Positions 1 to 12,700 of a stretch of DNA of 64,000 nt are shown piece by piece. This DNA is from Tigriopus japonicus (taxonomy: Eukaryota > Arthropoda > Copepoda > Harpacticoida > Harpacticidae): NCBI GenBank assembly GCA_010645155.1, contig JAAGOF010000109.1:1439898-1503897 (forward strand), given 5' to 3'. The position numbers and the translations under genes were made by a program. The notes beneath the pieces were generated by a model. That model saw nothing but the letters and a program-made list of their open reading frames with translations. It did not search any database and had not been told where the DNA came from. Position 1 is the first letter of the stretch. Every line of letters begins with the position of its first letter.

Positions 1-214
1 TAAAATAATCATTGCCTCTGTCTCTGTTCAACTGTTTTTACTCTTGCAAAGAGTAAACTGCAGTAGAGCAATAGATAAAAAGCTAAAATTTTGTCTGAAA
101 TGCCTCTGAAAAAGTTGTAATCTATTCAACCTAAAAAAAGCTTAAAACGTAATTTTGTGCATCCTAATTATGTCATAATTTGCCCAAAAAGTTAGCCTAA
201 AATATTCAGCCCTA
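1..214. mobile_element. 3' end of a non-autonomous hAT element (same family as 10270-11137)
   Basis: These bases closely match the right-hand 200 bp of the element at 10270-11137, including the run of CCTAAAA motifs and the terminal AATATTCAGCCCTA. The copy ends at 214; its left part lies outside the window, so the target duplication cannot be tested. No coding sequence is present. Known of the family: hAT elements make 8-bp duplications, and the intact relative here does. Confidence 0.75.
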
Positions 215-1511
215 GTGATCATTTCAGCATTTTGGGCTCTCGTACTTGCTCCTCACATTTTTCAAGTCAGACCATTTCAAAATCCTGAATTATGTTTTCA
301 ATTTTTCCTACGCATCATGGCAAAACCTCAAACGATTGTATACATTGATACTGAAAGGAAGTTAGAGACAAATCATGGGGATAAAGAGCATTGGAATGAC
401 AGTCCAGGAACCCCTATTAATACTATTTTATAGGTTATCCCTGGACAGTCAGACAAGACCAAAACATGTGGAACAGATGAATTTGGTGACTAATGAGGAG
501 TTTAAAAGTATGGACTTTTGGATGCGAGAATTGGAATGAAATTTTGGGACTCAAATTGATGAAAAACAAGAGCAGTAATCAAATCAAATCGAAACAACAC
601 CATGAAGATATTCATTACTGGACTAAGATCAATTTTCAAGAACTGCAAGGCTAATAAACACGCTAGAGAATATCTTAATGTTTCTGTAATTTGTGTATTT
701 GACCACATTTTGTTCCAAATGTACGATCGCTAAGTTGATTTGAGGATTTACTGGCGGCCATTTCCTCGTGATACATTTAAATCGCAACAAGAGGACCTGG
801 TTGGATTTCCTTTATGAGTGATATGACAAATTAGAGCGATTTTATTCCAGTTGTTTTAAAAAAATATTGTCAGGTCGAATGCACGAAGTTCCTGGCGCCC
901 CTGGCCACTCTAGTTTCGGAAGCTGCAACGTGTCTGCCTAAGTCTGCCTGATTGCTTGATTTTGTCAGCTGTTGAAGGAACACTCATAATGGTAACATTG
1001 TAAAGGATAAGACAGGAGCTACTTTCATTTGATAGGATCGTTCAGGGCTCTCTGGCTCAAATTACTGGATCTTTGGAATGTACACGCGAAATTGGGAAAA
1101 TGCAAGAAATCTGAAATATTTTTTGATGTCTTCAAACTTTGGTGCATGACTCAATAAAATAATAATAAAGGTTGCTTTAAAAAATCTTATGTTATAATAT
1201 ATTTCCTATGTTTTCATTGTTTCGGTTCATATTTAGCAAGGTGTTTTTTTGGCCTAATCAACGCCTTTCTCTTGGAATAGTATTGAATGTCCGTGGGATA
1301 ATATCGTCTTTTGTGATAGCGTTGCTATGATGCATTGACCAAAGGATGTTCAGCTGGGTAGCAAATGTCATTCGTATTTCACTTTCGTTTCCACCTTCTT
1401 TGAATATACATCTCGTTCCAATTACTTCTCTCGCATTCTTTACTTCCACTCTTCCACGATCATGTGAGTCCGACCCAAGTCATTAGGACGCCATTTCATA
1501 AACTTCGTTTT
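215..1511. other. intergenic, no gene recognised
   Basis: AT-rich DNA with only short chance reading frames on both strands. No conserved protein motif, convincing splice sites or terminal repeats were found here. Confidence 0.5.
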
Positions 1512-2182
1512 TTTAACAATGAGGCATGCAGGGGGAGGTTTAAGTGATCTCTTCAAAAATCTTATCGCCGGCGGATGAAAGAAGAGAAAAGGCTTGTTCG
1601 TCAATGTAAGATTTTGGTCAGTGCAAGGGTTTTCGCGTTTTACAGACCACCCTTATGACTTACTGTAGATGCTACAAAAAATGTCGAATTGCAAGTTTGG
1701 ACATTTTGACTCTCGGTTTTGTTAGAATTTGCAAAATTATTCTTTTGATTAAAAAATGGCAAGTACTTAAAAAAGACCTGTGATATTGAAGAGAAACACG
1801 TACAAAACACGGCATTTTGTTTGGTACCTTGATGGTTTTGGAGCTTTACAATACAAATCAGTGCTTATAACATCACTTACACTTGTACTTACCCAAAAAA
1901 AGTGGCCTTTTGTTGAGAATTTTCTCGTGCAAGAACGAGCAAATAAAGTGTGCGTTTTTTTTTTCCAAAATCCTAACCAAAGGTGTTCAAACTTGCAATT
2001 CGACATTTTTCATGGCATCTAATTCACAAGGGCGGTCTGTAAATTACGAAAAGCCTTAAACTGCCCAAATTCTCACGAGCCACCCACTGTTGCCAAACAA
2101 GCCTTTTCTCTTCTTTCATCCGCCCGCGATAAGATTTTTGAAGAGATCACTCAAACCTCCCCCTGCATTTCTCATTGAGTCA
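1512..2182. mobile_element. palindromic foldback element, about 0.67 kb
   Basis: The left arm from about 1515 (AATGAGGCATGCAGGGGGAG) is mirrored by the right arm ending about 2178 (CTCCCCCTGCATTTCTCATT). Outer arms of about 90 bp match nearly perfectly. Inner arms carry the shared segment AATGTCGAATTGCAAGTTTG near 1680-1705 and inverted near 1985-2010. The structure is a near-complete hairpin without a transposase. No clear target duplication was found, so the superfamily is undetermined. Confidence 0.7.
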
Positions 2183-2478
2183 AATTGCCCAGGATCCGCT
2201 GGTTCCTAGAGAATGCGCTTCTAAGACATTCCCCGTGGAACACAACGCTATCTGGGGAAACCTGACCTATTGTTTTATCGTGACCTATTTAAATACTACT
2301 GATGAAAACCAATAAATACAAAAAATGAAGTAACAAAAAACAGACGAGCATCACCGTGCCAAACAAATACAAATCGGAAAGAGTAATCAATCCATGTGGC
2401 TTGCTTGAGTCTCAATCATCCCTACTACAATCTCTTTCGTTTGGAATGATTGAAGGGTCGTTTTGGTGTTTCAAGTTC

Positions 2479-3369
2479 TGTAAACGTTAAACGTCCAAAG
2501 ATTGGCTGAGAGAGGTTGCGTGGCCAAGTAATAACATTCCGTGAAAAAAGACATTAGGAGGAAAAAGGATATTTCTTGATTAGATAGCTCGAAAATAGTC
2601 ATACCAATCATAGGCCAATGTAATATTTTGATTGTCAGTTGCGGTTTTGCACGAACAAAATACAATCCACGCTAATAAATTAACTTGTACTCATACAGTT
2701 GCTTGACAAACACAGAAAGAAAAGATTAGTATTGGGTTGAAAAGGCCATCAAAACAATTATTGGATTTGCAAATCTGATTTTAAGTATAGCTGTACAAAA
2801 AACGTTCCTTTAAAAAGGCATTTTTAACTCTTGGTTTTTATTTGACATATGTACTACCGGCTAATTCTTGCTCATTAGGTACTACTTTTTTTTAAATTTT
2901 CTAGATTTCACCGTTTTTGACAGTCAGATCAGTTCAGACACATTGGTCCTAATCAAAAGGGACATACATAACGTCGTGGGAGCAGCTTTAACCGTCTTTT
3001 TTTTTGTCTGGACGGGCATTTAATCTTTCTTCTTTCTTATAAGAAAGGTTCATTCACCTTTTTGGGAAATTAATTCGATTTTTCCATGTTGCAAGTATTT
3101 TTTTTCTTTTTTTTCCATCTGTTGGGAACTTTTATTCATCTTTTTTTGTTTAATTGGTCAAATTTATTCGTCTTTTTTCGTCTAATTTGACAGTTTTATT
3201 CGTCTTAACTTCCTGTCCCTACTTATTACACTAATCTTTGTTGTACTGTTCTTATACATTGATCTATATGTATATGACAATGTAATGTATGACAATTTAG
3301 GGAATGAAATGGAATGTTGACATTGATCACGCAACCTCTCAGCCGATCTTTGGACGTTTAACGTTTACA
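2479..3369. mobile_element. Mutator-like TIR element in the SRP72 5' flank
   Basis: Terminal inverted repeats start TGTAAACGTTAAACGTCCAA on the left and are mirrored on the right, with about 45 bp of strong and about 65 bp of weaker match. The 9-bp duplication TTCAAGTTC flanks it at 2470-2478 and 3370-3378. A 9-bp duplication with long TIRs is typical of Mutator-like elements. It carries no transposase. Its interior (about 2604-3221) is a 5'-truncated copy of the hAT element at 40057-41048, ending in the same TTCCTGTCCCTA. The right end is 89 bp upstream of the SRP72 start codon. Confidence 0.85.
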
Positions 3370-3458
3370 TTCAAGTTCAGCTGACGTCCTATCTCGAAGT
3401 TCCTTTTTCTTGACGATCCTCAAAGATCCAGTGTTCTTCTTGAAATCGATTCAAATCC

Positions 3459-5855
3459 ATGTCATCGGCTAACCAGAAGAAGGGTGGGGGACCGCCCTCC
3501 GGGACTGCCCCCGATACCGCCAGTCTCTTCCACGATTTGATCAAGTTCCAAGGAACGGGCGAGTTTGACAAGGCTCTCAAGACTTGCCACAAGATTCTCA
3601 ATGTTTTGCCCAAGGATTTGCAGGCCTTTCATTGTAAGATGGTCTGTCTGATTCAGACGGACAAGTTCGAAGCCTGTTTGCAACAGATGGATGAGCACGA
3701 ATCCTTGGCCACGACCTTGTTTTTTGAGCGAGCTTATGCCTTGTATCGACTGAACCGATCGGAGGAAGCCTTGCGCGTTTTGGACGCCAAAAGGACTTTG
3801 AATCTGCGGGAAAAAGAGCTCAAGGCTCAAGTGCTCTATCGGTTGGAAGGTAGTTATGAGTCTCATTAAAATTTTCAGAAGGGCTCACTCATCCCATTGG
3901 ATGTATGTATTGACATTTTCAAAGAGCAACGCATGATTTTGAATGTAGATGGCGCTGAGTGCACGTTATTGACTTTGAAACAAAGGTTGTACTAATGCAA
4001 TCTATTGATCAAAGGGCTGGTTCCTTTAAATCTTGTGTTTGGATTTTGTACGCACTCTCTATAATGCTTTCTTGATTATGATGTATTGATTTTTGTACCA
4101 TTTGATGACATTTTGATGGTCTGAAGAGCTCCAAGCTGCAGATCCAGAACACTTTTCTAAATCAAATATCCAATCTTATTTCCTACTTGAACTGTAATGA
4201 ATGGGTTATATGCCTCTTCAAAGCATTCATTTTTTGGCTTGTTTGGCATTTCAGAGTTCGAGGCCAGTTTCAATTTATATCGCGATATCATGAAGAACAC
4301 GTCCACGGATGAAGATGATTTCGAAACTGAGCGTCTGACCAATCTAAGTGCGGCTGCCGTTCAACTGGACAAGGATTCGGGCATCACGGATCTGGATACT
4401 TACGAGCTCATGTACAATCAAGCTTGTCATCTCTTGGCTCAGGGCAAATGGTTAGAAGCCGAAAAGGGCCTGGCTCAAGCCTTGAAAGCGGCCGAGGCCT
4501 TTTTAGCCGAAGAGGATGATTCCGAGGAGGATATCGAGCGAGAAACCGGCATCATTCGTGTCCAAATGGGCTACGCTCTACAGATGCAAGGCCGTGAAAA
4601 AGAGGCTCAGGTTCTGTACAACCAAGTGTTGAAGAACAAACCCTCCGATGCCGGATTAATCGCCGTAGCTTCCAATAATCTTCTGTCCATAAACAAAGAC
4701 CAGAATATCTTCGATTCCAAGAAACGAATCAAGGCTGCCACGGCTGAAGGGGTCGAACAGAAGCTGACCAAGGCCAATCAGTTTGCCATTGCCCGGAACA
4801 ATGCCCTCTTGGCCATGTACACGAATCAAGTGGATTTGTGTCGCGATTTGATCACGGAATTGGCCGAGAAATTTGACTTACCCCCTCGAGATCGGCAATT
4901 TATTCAGGCTGGAGCTCTGTCTAGAGCGGGTCAGACTCAAGAGGCCGTAGATATGTTGTTCTCGGACAAAAGTGCCAAGTCTGATTTGGAACGGGTATTG
5001 GTAGCCTGTCAGATTTATCTGGAACGATCCATGATCCAAGAAGCGGTGGACTTATTGAGCCAATTGCCCAAAACCGATCGATATCGCACGGGCATCCTCA
5101 GTACCATGGTAACGCTCTATTTGGCCTTGGAGGATCGGAAAAGTGCGGCCCAGTTATTGAAAGAAGCTGTGGCCTTCAATACGAAGAATAAGAACAAGGG
5201 TGACATGGCGGTGGTTTGGCGTAAAACGGCCGAGTTCCACCTCAAAGGTGATGAGCCCAGTGTAGCTGCTCAGTCTTTGGAAGAACTATTGAAAACCAAT
5301 CCCCAAGACCGTCAGACCTTGGCTCAATTGGTGTTGGCTTATGCCAAGTTTGATTTGGATAAGGCCTTGGCCACCAGCAAGAAACTGCCCGAGTTCCGCG
5401 AGATCGATGTTGATGTCGATGGTCTGGAGAGTTCGGCCTTCTTTGGGCCCAAGCATAGCAAGAAAACGCCCAAAATCGGAGGAATGGCTTCACCCGAGGC
5501 CGGAAAGATCCCTGAAGGCTCCGATTTGGTCAAGAAGAAGAAGCCCAAGAAGAAGCGAAAGACCCGATTACCCAAGAACTACAATCCGAATGTGGAACCC
5601 GATCCGGAACGATGGTTACCCAAGCGTGAACGCACGGGACATCGACGTCCCAAGAGAGATCGGAGGAAGGGCGAGAAATTCACGGGCGCTCAAGGGACTG
5701 CTGTGGGTCAGAGTGAGACCTATGATTATTCCCAGAAGAAAGCTGGAGCTGTGCCCAAGAGCAATCTGAAGAGTCCGGCACCTGAAGCTCCTGTGGGACC
5801 GAGACAGGCCCATAAGAAGCCCCAGCAGAAGAAGAAGCAAAAGAAACGATTCTGA
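3459..5855 (+). CDS. SRP72: signal recognition particle subunit SRP72
   Basis: SRP72 forms the SRP68/72 heterodimer that binds SRP RNA and is needed for targeting ribosomes to the ER. Two coding exons: 3459-3849 and 4255-5855, joined by a 405-bp GT-AG intron in phase 1; the join gives RLE-E-FEASFNLYRD. The product is 663 aa, close to the usual ~670. The N-terminal two thirds is TPR-like helical repeats (for example the NQACHLLAQGKW segment). Residues about 555-600 hold a lysine-rich stretch followed by LPKNYNPNVEPDPERWLPKR, the conserved SRP72 RNA-binding motif. The tail is very basic. The ATG at 3459 follows an A-rich context; a later in-frame ATG at 4197 lies in the intron and is not the start. 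A Mutator-like element sits 89 bp upstream. It converges on the POGZ-like gene. Confidence 0.95.
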
Positions 5856-6776
5856 GAGGGAAGAAAAATGAATGATGTCAACGATTCCCATGACCCTTGC
5901 CTTGAAAATACAGAAAGGATAAAGACAGCCAAGTTTCCATTCTTGAGGCGATGTTTTTTTCTCCTATTGGTTGTCTTGAACAAAAGGTTGAAGCTGTTGT
6001 CATGCCAGTGTTTGGGTGATTTTTGGTTCTTTGATTTGCTCTTTAACGCAGCTTTTGTAGCAAGGTCTTAAGTTTGCTAAAATGTCTCGTTTTTTTCGTG
6101 CCCGATTTCAACATCTTTGGTATCTCAAAAGTTACAGATTGGTCTCATGTTTTTGCGATTTTCCAGACTATTTTTTGAGAATAGTGTTTTTTCCTCTTTT
6201 TCAGACTTGTCCAACTTTTTAAAGATAATAATTCCAACTTTTCCAAATATTTTCGTTAAATGAATATATATAAGTTTTAGGCAAAAAGTAATGAAAAATA
6301 TCGCGATTCCCTAATTCGAGCTTGTCCAAATTCACGTTTGAATGCAGGCCATTGTTTTTATCAAGATAATGCTCATTCCTTCACAAAGAATCCATAAAAA
6401 TGAGCACCGGATATTCAACATACTAATATATAAACAAAATAATGTTTTAGACAAAATGATGAGTACAAAAGTCCTTCAATTTTCACCAGAGGAACTTTTT
6501 TCCTCGGCTTTTTTCAACCTTTTTTACCAACTATTTTGTCCAAAGAAGCAAACTAACATGTTCACATTTTTGCCGTTTTTCATCAGCTAAAAATTCGTTC
6601 CCTTGTGATCAGACCTCGTTTTCAACAAAATATCTATCTAGAGCCACCAATGACCAAGGCAAGATATTTAGCGCGCAGAGTTTTTCCGACATGTATTTCT
6701 TAACACTTAATTCAGCCCGATTTCGCGAGCTCACAGCGGGGTTGTTTCATAGGTAATGATAAGCGACCTGCCCAAA
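5856..6776. other. convergent intergenic region
   Basis: AT-rich spacer between the 3' ends of SRP72 (+) and the POGZ-like gene (-); it should contain both 3' UTRs. T-rich tracts but no gene or repeat boundary was recognised. Confidence 0.5.
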
Positions 6777-9700
6777 TTATTGGCCTCCATTATTCAGCTC
6801 TTCTTCATCGTCATTTTCCAAGGCCAAGGGCTCCATATCGTTCACCTCGTTCCAATCCTCGAAAACCCCTTCCAGATCTCCACTTGTGCCACCATTAAGA
6901 TTGTCATTGGTGCTCCTCAGATCATCAAACGTGTTGGAATCGAGGTCTTCCAAAGGAGGATTGGGCGTTCTCAAGCTCGTATTGGAATCCTCATTGAACG
7001 ACCCTCGGGTGTTTTCATCACCATCATTGTCACCTTGAGCATCATTCACTCCATTGAGAGTGCGAGGTTCGATGGCAAATGAGTCTTCATCAAACGTTGG
7101 ATGATCGGAGTCATGAAGAGGATTGGTCTCTTCTTCTTCAGGAGTCTCTTTTGATTCGGTGGCAGGATTGGAATCTTCTTCACGACTGGATTCGGGTTGT
7201 TTTTCTGTCAGAAGCTCATCAAATGGCGAAGGTTTATCCTGGGCTTCTTTCTGCTCCAAGTTATTGGATAAACTTATTGAGTCGACATCCATTTTGGAGG
7301 GAGAATCTCTGGCGTCATTGTCGTTATTGTCCACTGAGGATTTCCTTTGGAGTCCCAAAAAGGCCAAGGGACCTTCTTGACCAGGAGGTTTCTTCTCTTC
7401 CTTGGACTCTGTGGACTTCATATAAGCTTTGGCCATGACTTCGTTGGGGTCATACGACTCAATTTTATCATCATCGTCGTCAATATCCGAGATGGTCGCT
7501 TTATTGACCGGGGTCAAGGACAAAGAGAAGGACGAAGAAGAGGATGATGATCGACCTTTGCGAGATTTTTTGGCCACTTCACGAGATGGATAAGCGGACA
7601 AACAACCATTTAAGGCCAGATGTTTGGCTGGAATAAAGCATAACATTCCGTTAATCATAACATAAGATTTCTGTCGTAGAACTAGGGTTTTCGAAACTTA
7701 CCCATTTTATTGCCAGAGGGTGTTTTAAAGCCGCAACAACAGTACATGTCTGTGCTTTGAATGGAAGGTAAACCCAAGGCGAAAACGGGTTTGTCCGAGG
7801 TTTTATGGAAAATCTCGACATGAGCGCTCATTGATTTGGCGCAACACGTGGAAAAACGGCATTTCGTGCAACATAAATACGCCCTAGAAAAAAAAGAGAC
7901 AAGTGAAATCATCAATTTGCCCTTTATTTTAGGCTATGGGAAAGTTATCACTTACGTGAAATGCGATTTTTGAACGAGCTTGAGCCCGCATTCACTACAA
8001 TTCTCGGAGTCCACGTCGTACATAATCAGGTCCTCGAGGTTTTGGCCGGCAAATGCGGTTTGTTGTTGAACACTCTTGATCCAAGCGGGTTTGCGAACGG
8101 CTATCCGCACATTTCGCTCAACCGGTTTGGGCACTCGCAAAGGCGTCTCATTGCCCATGTACGTGTAACGCTCCAAATCTGGACATAAAATATAGAAATA
8201 AAGCCATGATATAGGCATTCGTGAATTCAGTTACTAAAAGTTGAAAATCAATTTCTACATGTACAGCTCTTGCTTTGGCTGTAGTGTGTAAAGGGTCAAG
8301 GATGAGAATTGAAAAGAAGACTTGGACAAACAGAGGAGTAATATTAAAATGCAACAAAGTGAAAGGAATGATCGACTAGATTGCATGGACATTTATAACG
8401 TTTCTCCCTTGTGACCTACTCATCAATAAAAGCCATGTGATGCCTTAGATAAAAACAAAAATAAGGTGTTTGAATGGGTCTTGGTAAAATAACATTTTAG
8501 ACGTTGACTGAATGAAGACTAAATGCTGATGTAAAAAGGTTTTGGAGCCAATATCTAGTGTCGTCAAGTGAAAAAGGGGATAATGATATTCGAGTTCGGA
8601 TTAATGCTACATTTTACGGATAATACTCTCAAATCCAGTCTTGATTGTTCAAAAAGAAAGTCAAGCGCCTTGCCTTCTTTAACTACCGTTAGATTTATCC
8701 ATTCAGAGTCAGGCAAAACCAAACACACGTGATGTCAATGCAGAGATGGTGGGTGGGACTTACTCTCAAAATTTCGATAGGAGGCGTGATCACGCTCCAC
8801 GTGCTTCCTCATGGATCCATCCTTGAGGAAGCTCAAGCAGCACTTTTTGCACTCAAGCTTCTTATCCTGATGCTCTTGAAGATGCTGAACAAACGTGACC
8901 GCCACATTCGAGCTATAACCCTTGTCACTACACAAGGTGAATGTCTTCAAGCATCGCGGACACTGCATTTTGTCCGTGCGATCGTGGCTCTCTTGGAAAT
9001 GATCAATCACATCCCGATGAAATGAGCTGCGATAGGCGCAAATGTGACATCCATAGGGCAACTCACACCCCACGTGGAAGGCCTCCATGTGTCCCAAGAG
9101 CAATGCTTTCGACTCAAAGCCCTGATCACAGATCCGACACACGAACTCAAAGCCCTTATTGAAATGCACCCGATCCAGATGGGTCTGCAATCCGAAGGGC
9201 GTATCAAAGTCCTTGAAACAGTACTTGCATTGGCACAAATCCACCAAATCCACGGCTGCAGCTCGTTCACTTTCCACGTGCAAACTCAGATGCTTCATGA
9301 ACTCGATGTTGTTCATGTAGATCTTCTTGCACAAATGACACTTGAACACCATGTCGGCTTTGAACTCGCCGGAGAGAATCTCACTTTCGCCCTCGATGGT
9401 GCCATAATAGAAGCTTTCCAGATCCACTTCGGGCTTGAGGGATTTGGGCTTCTTGGCGGCCACGATTTCATCGGAGGGATTGGAAGATTTTCGTTTGTTG
9501 GCTCCACTTGCGTTGGAGTTCAATTGGGTGATGGATGGATGCTTGAGAGGGGTTGTTCGCTTGGGGGGTTGTTGATCCATTGGGGAGGGTTTGGCGAGAT
9601 CAATCCCGGCAGGATTAGCCTAAAAGAGAAAGATTTTCTAGCCTCAAGGACTGATGTGTTTTTTTGGACAGGACATTTTGGAAGAAAATATAATATCAGA

Positions 9701-12700
9701 GATCATTCGTCTAAAAGAAAGTTTTTCTTAGAAGAGACGTGCTTTTGTGATTTTGTAGAAGCAAATATGTGTCAACATTTATATACTGTAGAAAACAATA
9801 GAACGCTAAAATGTTTAAAAATATTAGCAAAAATGTTACAAGTGGGCACATGGAAAAAACTCTGTTGCTTAGGGCAAGGACATCTTAATTCTTCAGGACA
9901 AACTACAGAAATACAGCTCAAGGCCTAACATTGTACTAAAATGAGAGGTTATTTCAGTGCAGTAAGTGTTCCGTTCAATTTTCATTGTAGTAGCTAGGCC
10001 GTAAGTGGTATTCTGTAATATATCCTTAGTTGAGTCATCCATGCTTTGTGTTACAAAATAAGGGTTTGTTTTTGCATAGTTGCATAACCTTAGGAGTCCT
10101 ATCCTATTTTTTGCACCTTTTCTCCGCCTTTTTCAATACTTTCTTCGACATCACCTAATCTATGGTACGTATGACACATAAAACCTTGTTCTTTGCATGT
10201 TTAAGCAAGTCAACAACAAACAACAAAACGAAAACGAATTCGAAACTGACTCTATAGTCAACTTATGATTAGGGCTGAATATTTTAGGTTTTACATAAAA
10301 ACTTAGGTTTTAACCTAAAACGCCTAATTCGGGCAATTTTTACCTAAAATTAAGTTTTCAGTCAAAAATTTACTTTTTTCTCGCCTTTTTAGGGCAATTT
10401 TTACCTAAAACTAAGTTTTCAACCTGATATTATTTTTTTTACTTATCCTAAAGTCATTTGCACAATAAGGTCCCTCAACCCAGTGTCTTCAAAAAAACAA
10501 AACACGAGAACAAAGGAAGAGAGAAGAGGAGTGGGAGCCACAATGATTTTCATCCCATCAACATGCCAAATCAGCGTTACCAGGTGGTTTCAGGCAGACA
10601 TTGCCAAAATTTGTTTGAAATACTGCCAATTACAGGCGCTCGCTGCCATTTTTGAAGTCACATAACGCCACATTCTGTCACCTTTGAGCCGAATTTTTCT
10701 CGTTTTTAATCATTTCATCTCGTTTTTAGGGCTCAAATTTTAGATCTCGTTTTTTAGGTCAAAATTTTTTGATCTCTTTTTCTTGGTCCACAATTTTCGA
10801 TATCGTTTTTTGGTCGATTTTTTTGCCTGCCCTTCCACTTTTTGCCATATTCTGCCACTTCAGAAATTTCTCTACCACAAAATTTTCTATACTGCCATTT
10901 CTACCACTTTCCCACCACTGCCAAATTAAGTTTTCACTGCCTCTGTCTCTGCTCCACTGCTTTTACTCTTGTAAAAAGTAAACTGCTGTAGAGCAATTAA
11001 TAAAAGGCTATATTTGGTCTGAATAGCCTCTGCAAAGGTGTTATCTATACAACCTAAAAAAAACCTAAAACGTAATTTTTGGCAACCTAATTATGTCATA
11101 ATTTGCCCAAAAAGTTAACCTAAAATATTCAGCCCTACTTATGATCAAAAGTTAACTCACTTGTGGTCGCATTGAAGAGCTTCGCCAATCCCGGAAAGGG
11201 TCGTCTGTGATCTCCTTGATTCGGGCAGCAAACGTGGTTTTGTGGTTCTTGGCCGTGGTCGTGACCTCTGAGATCTTGGTGATCATCTTATCGAAGCTGA
11301 GCAACGGATGCGGGGCCATCACTTCGCGGAACGTGAGCTCATCCAAGAACTGTTGAATGGTATTGGTTGACAACACAGACAGAGTGTTCTAAGGAAATCA
11401 GGTCAACATCATTAGTAAGGGGAGAAGTAACAAACATTTTGAAACTCTTGGACAAAGAAACATTTTTTGGGAGTATCAAGGCATTTCGCACATAAAAATG
11501 GAGTTTTAATTCTAAAAAAAAAAACAGACTTGAAACGAAAAAAAATAGTACTGAAATGGAGTCCGAAGCTTTATTTTCTCTCCTTTCTTAAAGAAATGTT
11601 CATATTGCAATATCAGCCCTTGAAAATGCAGATTTTATTTACATAGAGCTGTTTATTTTGTTCATTTCTTTAATGCAAAGCCCATATCCTACATCTTGAA
11701 ATTGCAAAATTTTGATATCTTTTTGACTAAACCCTTTCGAATAAAAAAAAAACAGTCCTTACTTGAAACATTTTGGGTACGACCTTCTTGAGGTACTCCA
11801 TGATCTGGCTATTGGTTTGGGTTCGCTTGGGCGAAGTGGTCGCATTTTGAGTGACCGTGGCAAAACCCATCATTTTGAGCCGGTTGCGATCAATGGAGAA
11901 ATCCGTCACAATATGAGAGCTGGCATGGATCCAAATGGGCAAAGGCCTGAAGATCTGAGCGAATCGACTGGCCAAAGTCACATTCTTGGCCGGTTCCGTG
12001 GCTCGCAATCGAATGTGACCCGTGTGACGATCCAAAATGCCCAAAACCTCCACTTTGACCTAGTTTCCAGAGTACAATGTAGTTTTAAATCAAGCTCAAA
12101 AATCGAGGGTTAAACCTATTTCTTACCTCTCGTTTGCATCCATCGGCAGAGGTGGTGCCCAAAGAGATCACACCGACTTCCACGGATTTGCCCGGTCCCC
12201 CCAATGCAGACACTTCGTCATGAACGGCCACTGTGCACACACATCGAAGGGCTTGATAATACTGGTACACCGTGGCCTGATCCACTTTGACCCATTGGAC
12301 CACGTTCTGAATATTGGTTTGACAACACCAATGGTAGATGAGTTTGAGGACTACCATGGGTGGCTGGGACGTGAGCTCGAAGATGGATCCGCGAAACACT
12401 GACACAAGTTGGGCGGTGGACGTGAGATTCTTTTCCGAAATCCAGACATAACCACCGGAATGGGGGAACTTTTTGTTGTCCGAATACATGCCCAATTTGA
12501 GCTTGATCGGCTGACCCGTGGGCGTGGTCCAATATTGCTCCGAAGGAACCAATCCCATCTGGATGAGCCACTCTGTGAACTTGGCGGGAGCGTAAACCAA
12601 CAGAGACTTGACTTTGACGTCTAAAATTGGAACATGAACTTGGTTAATCGAGGTCACTTTTGTTGATCGAAGACCCCGAAATCTATCTTCTTGTTAAGTT

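Noticed and set aside
4197..4254. Alternative SRP72 start at the ATG at 4197
   Set aside because: It lies inside the intron; the acceptor at 4253-4254 and homology begin at FEASFNLY, and exon 1 supplies the conserved N-terminus.
8735..9580. Zinc-finger exon as a separate single-exon gene starting at 9580
   Set aside because: The frame is open upstream to a clear acceptor at 9621-9620 and lacks a downstream stop before a donor, and phases match both neighbours; it is one exon of the larger model, pending transcripts.
12085..12657. Merlin-like segment as a free-standing transposon
   Set aside because: It is split by spliceosomal introns in matching phase with neighbouring host exons, and no terminal inverted repeats flank it.
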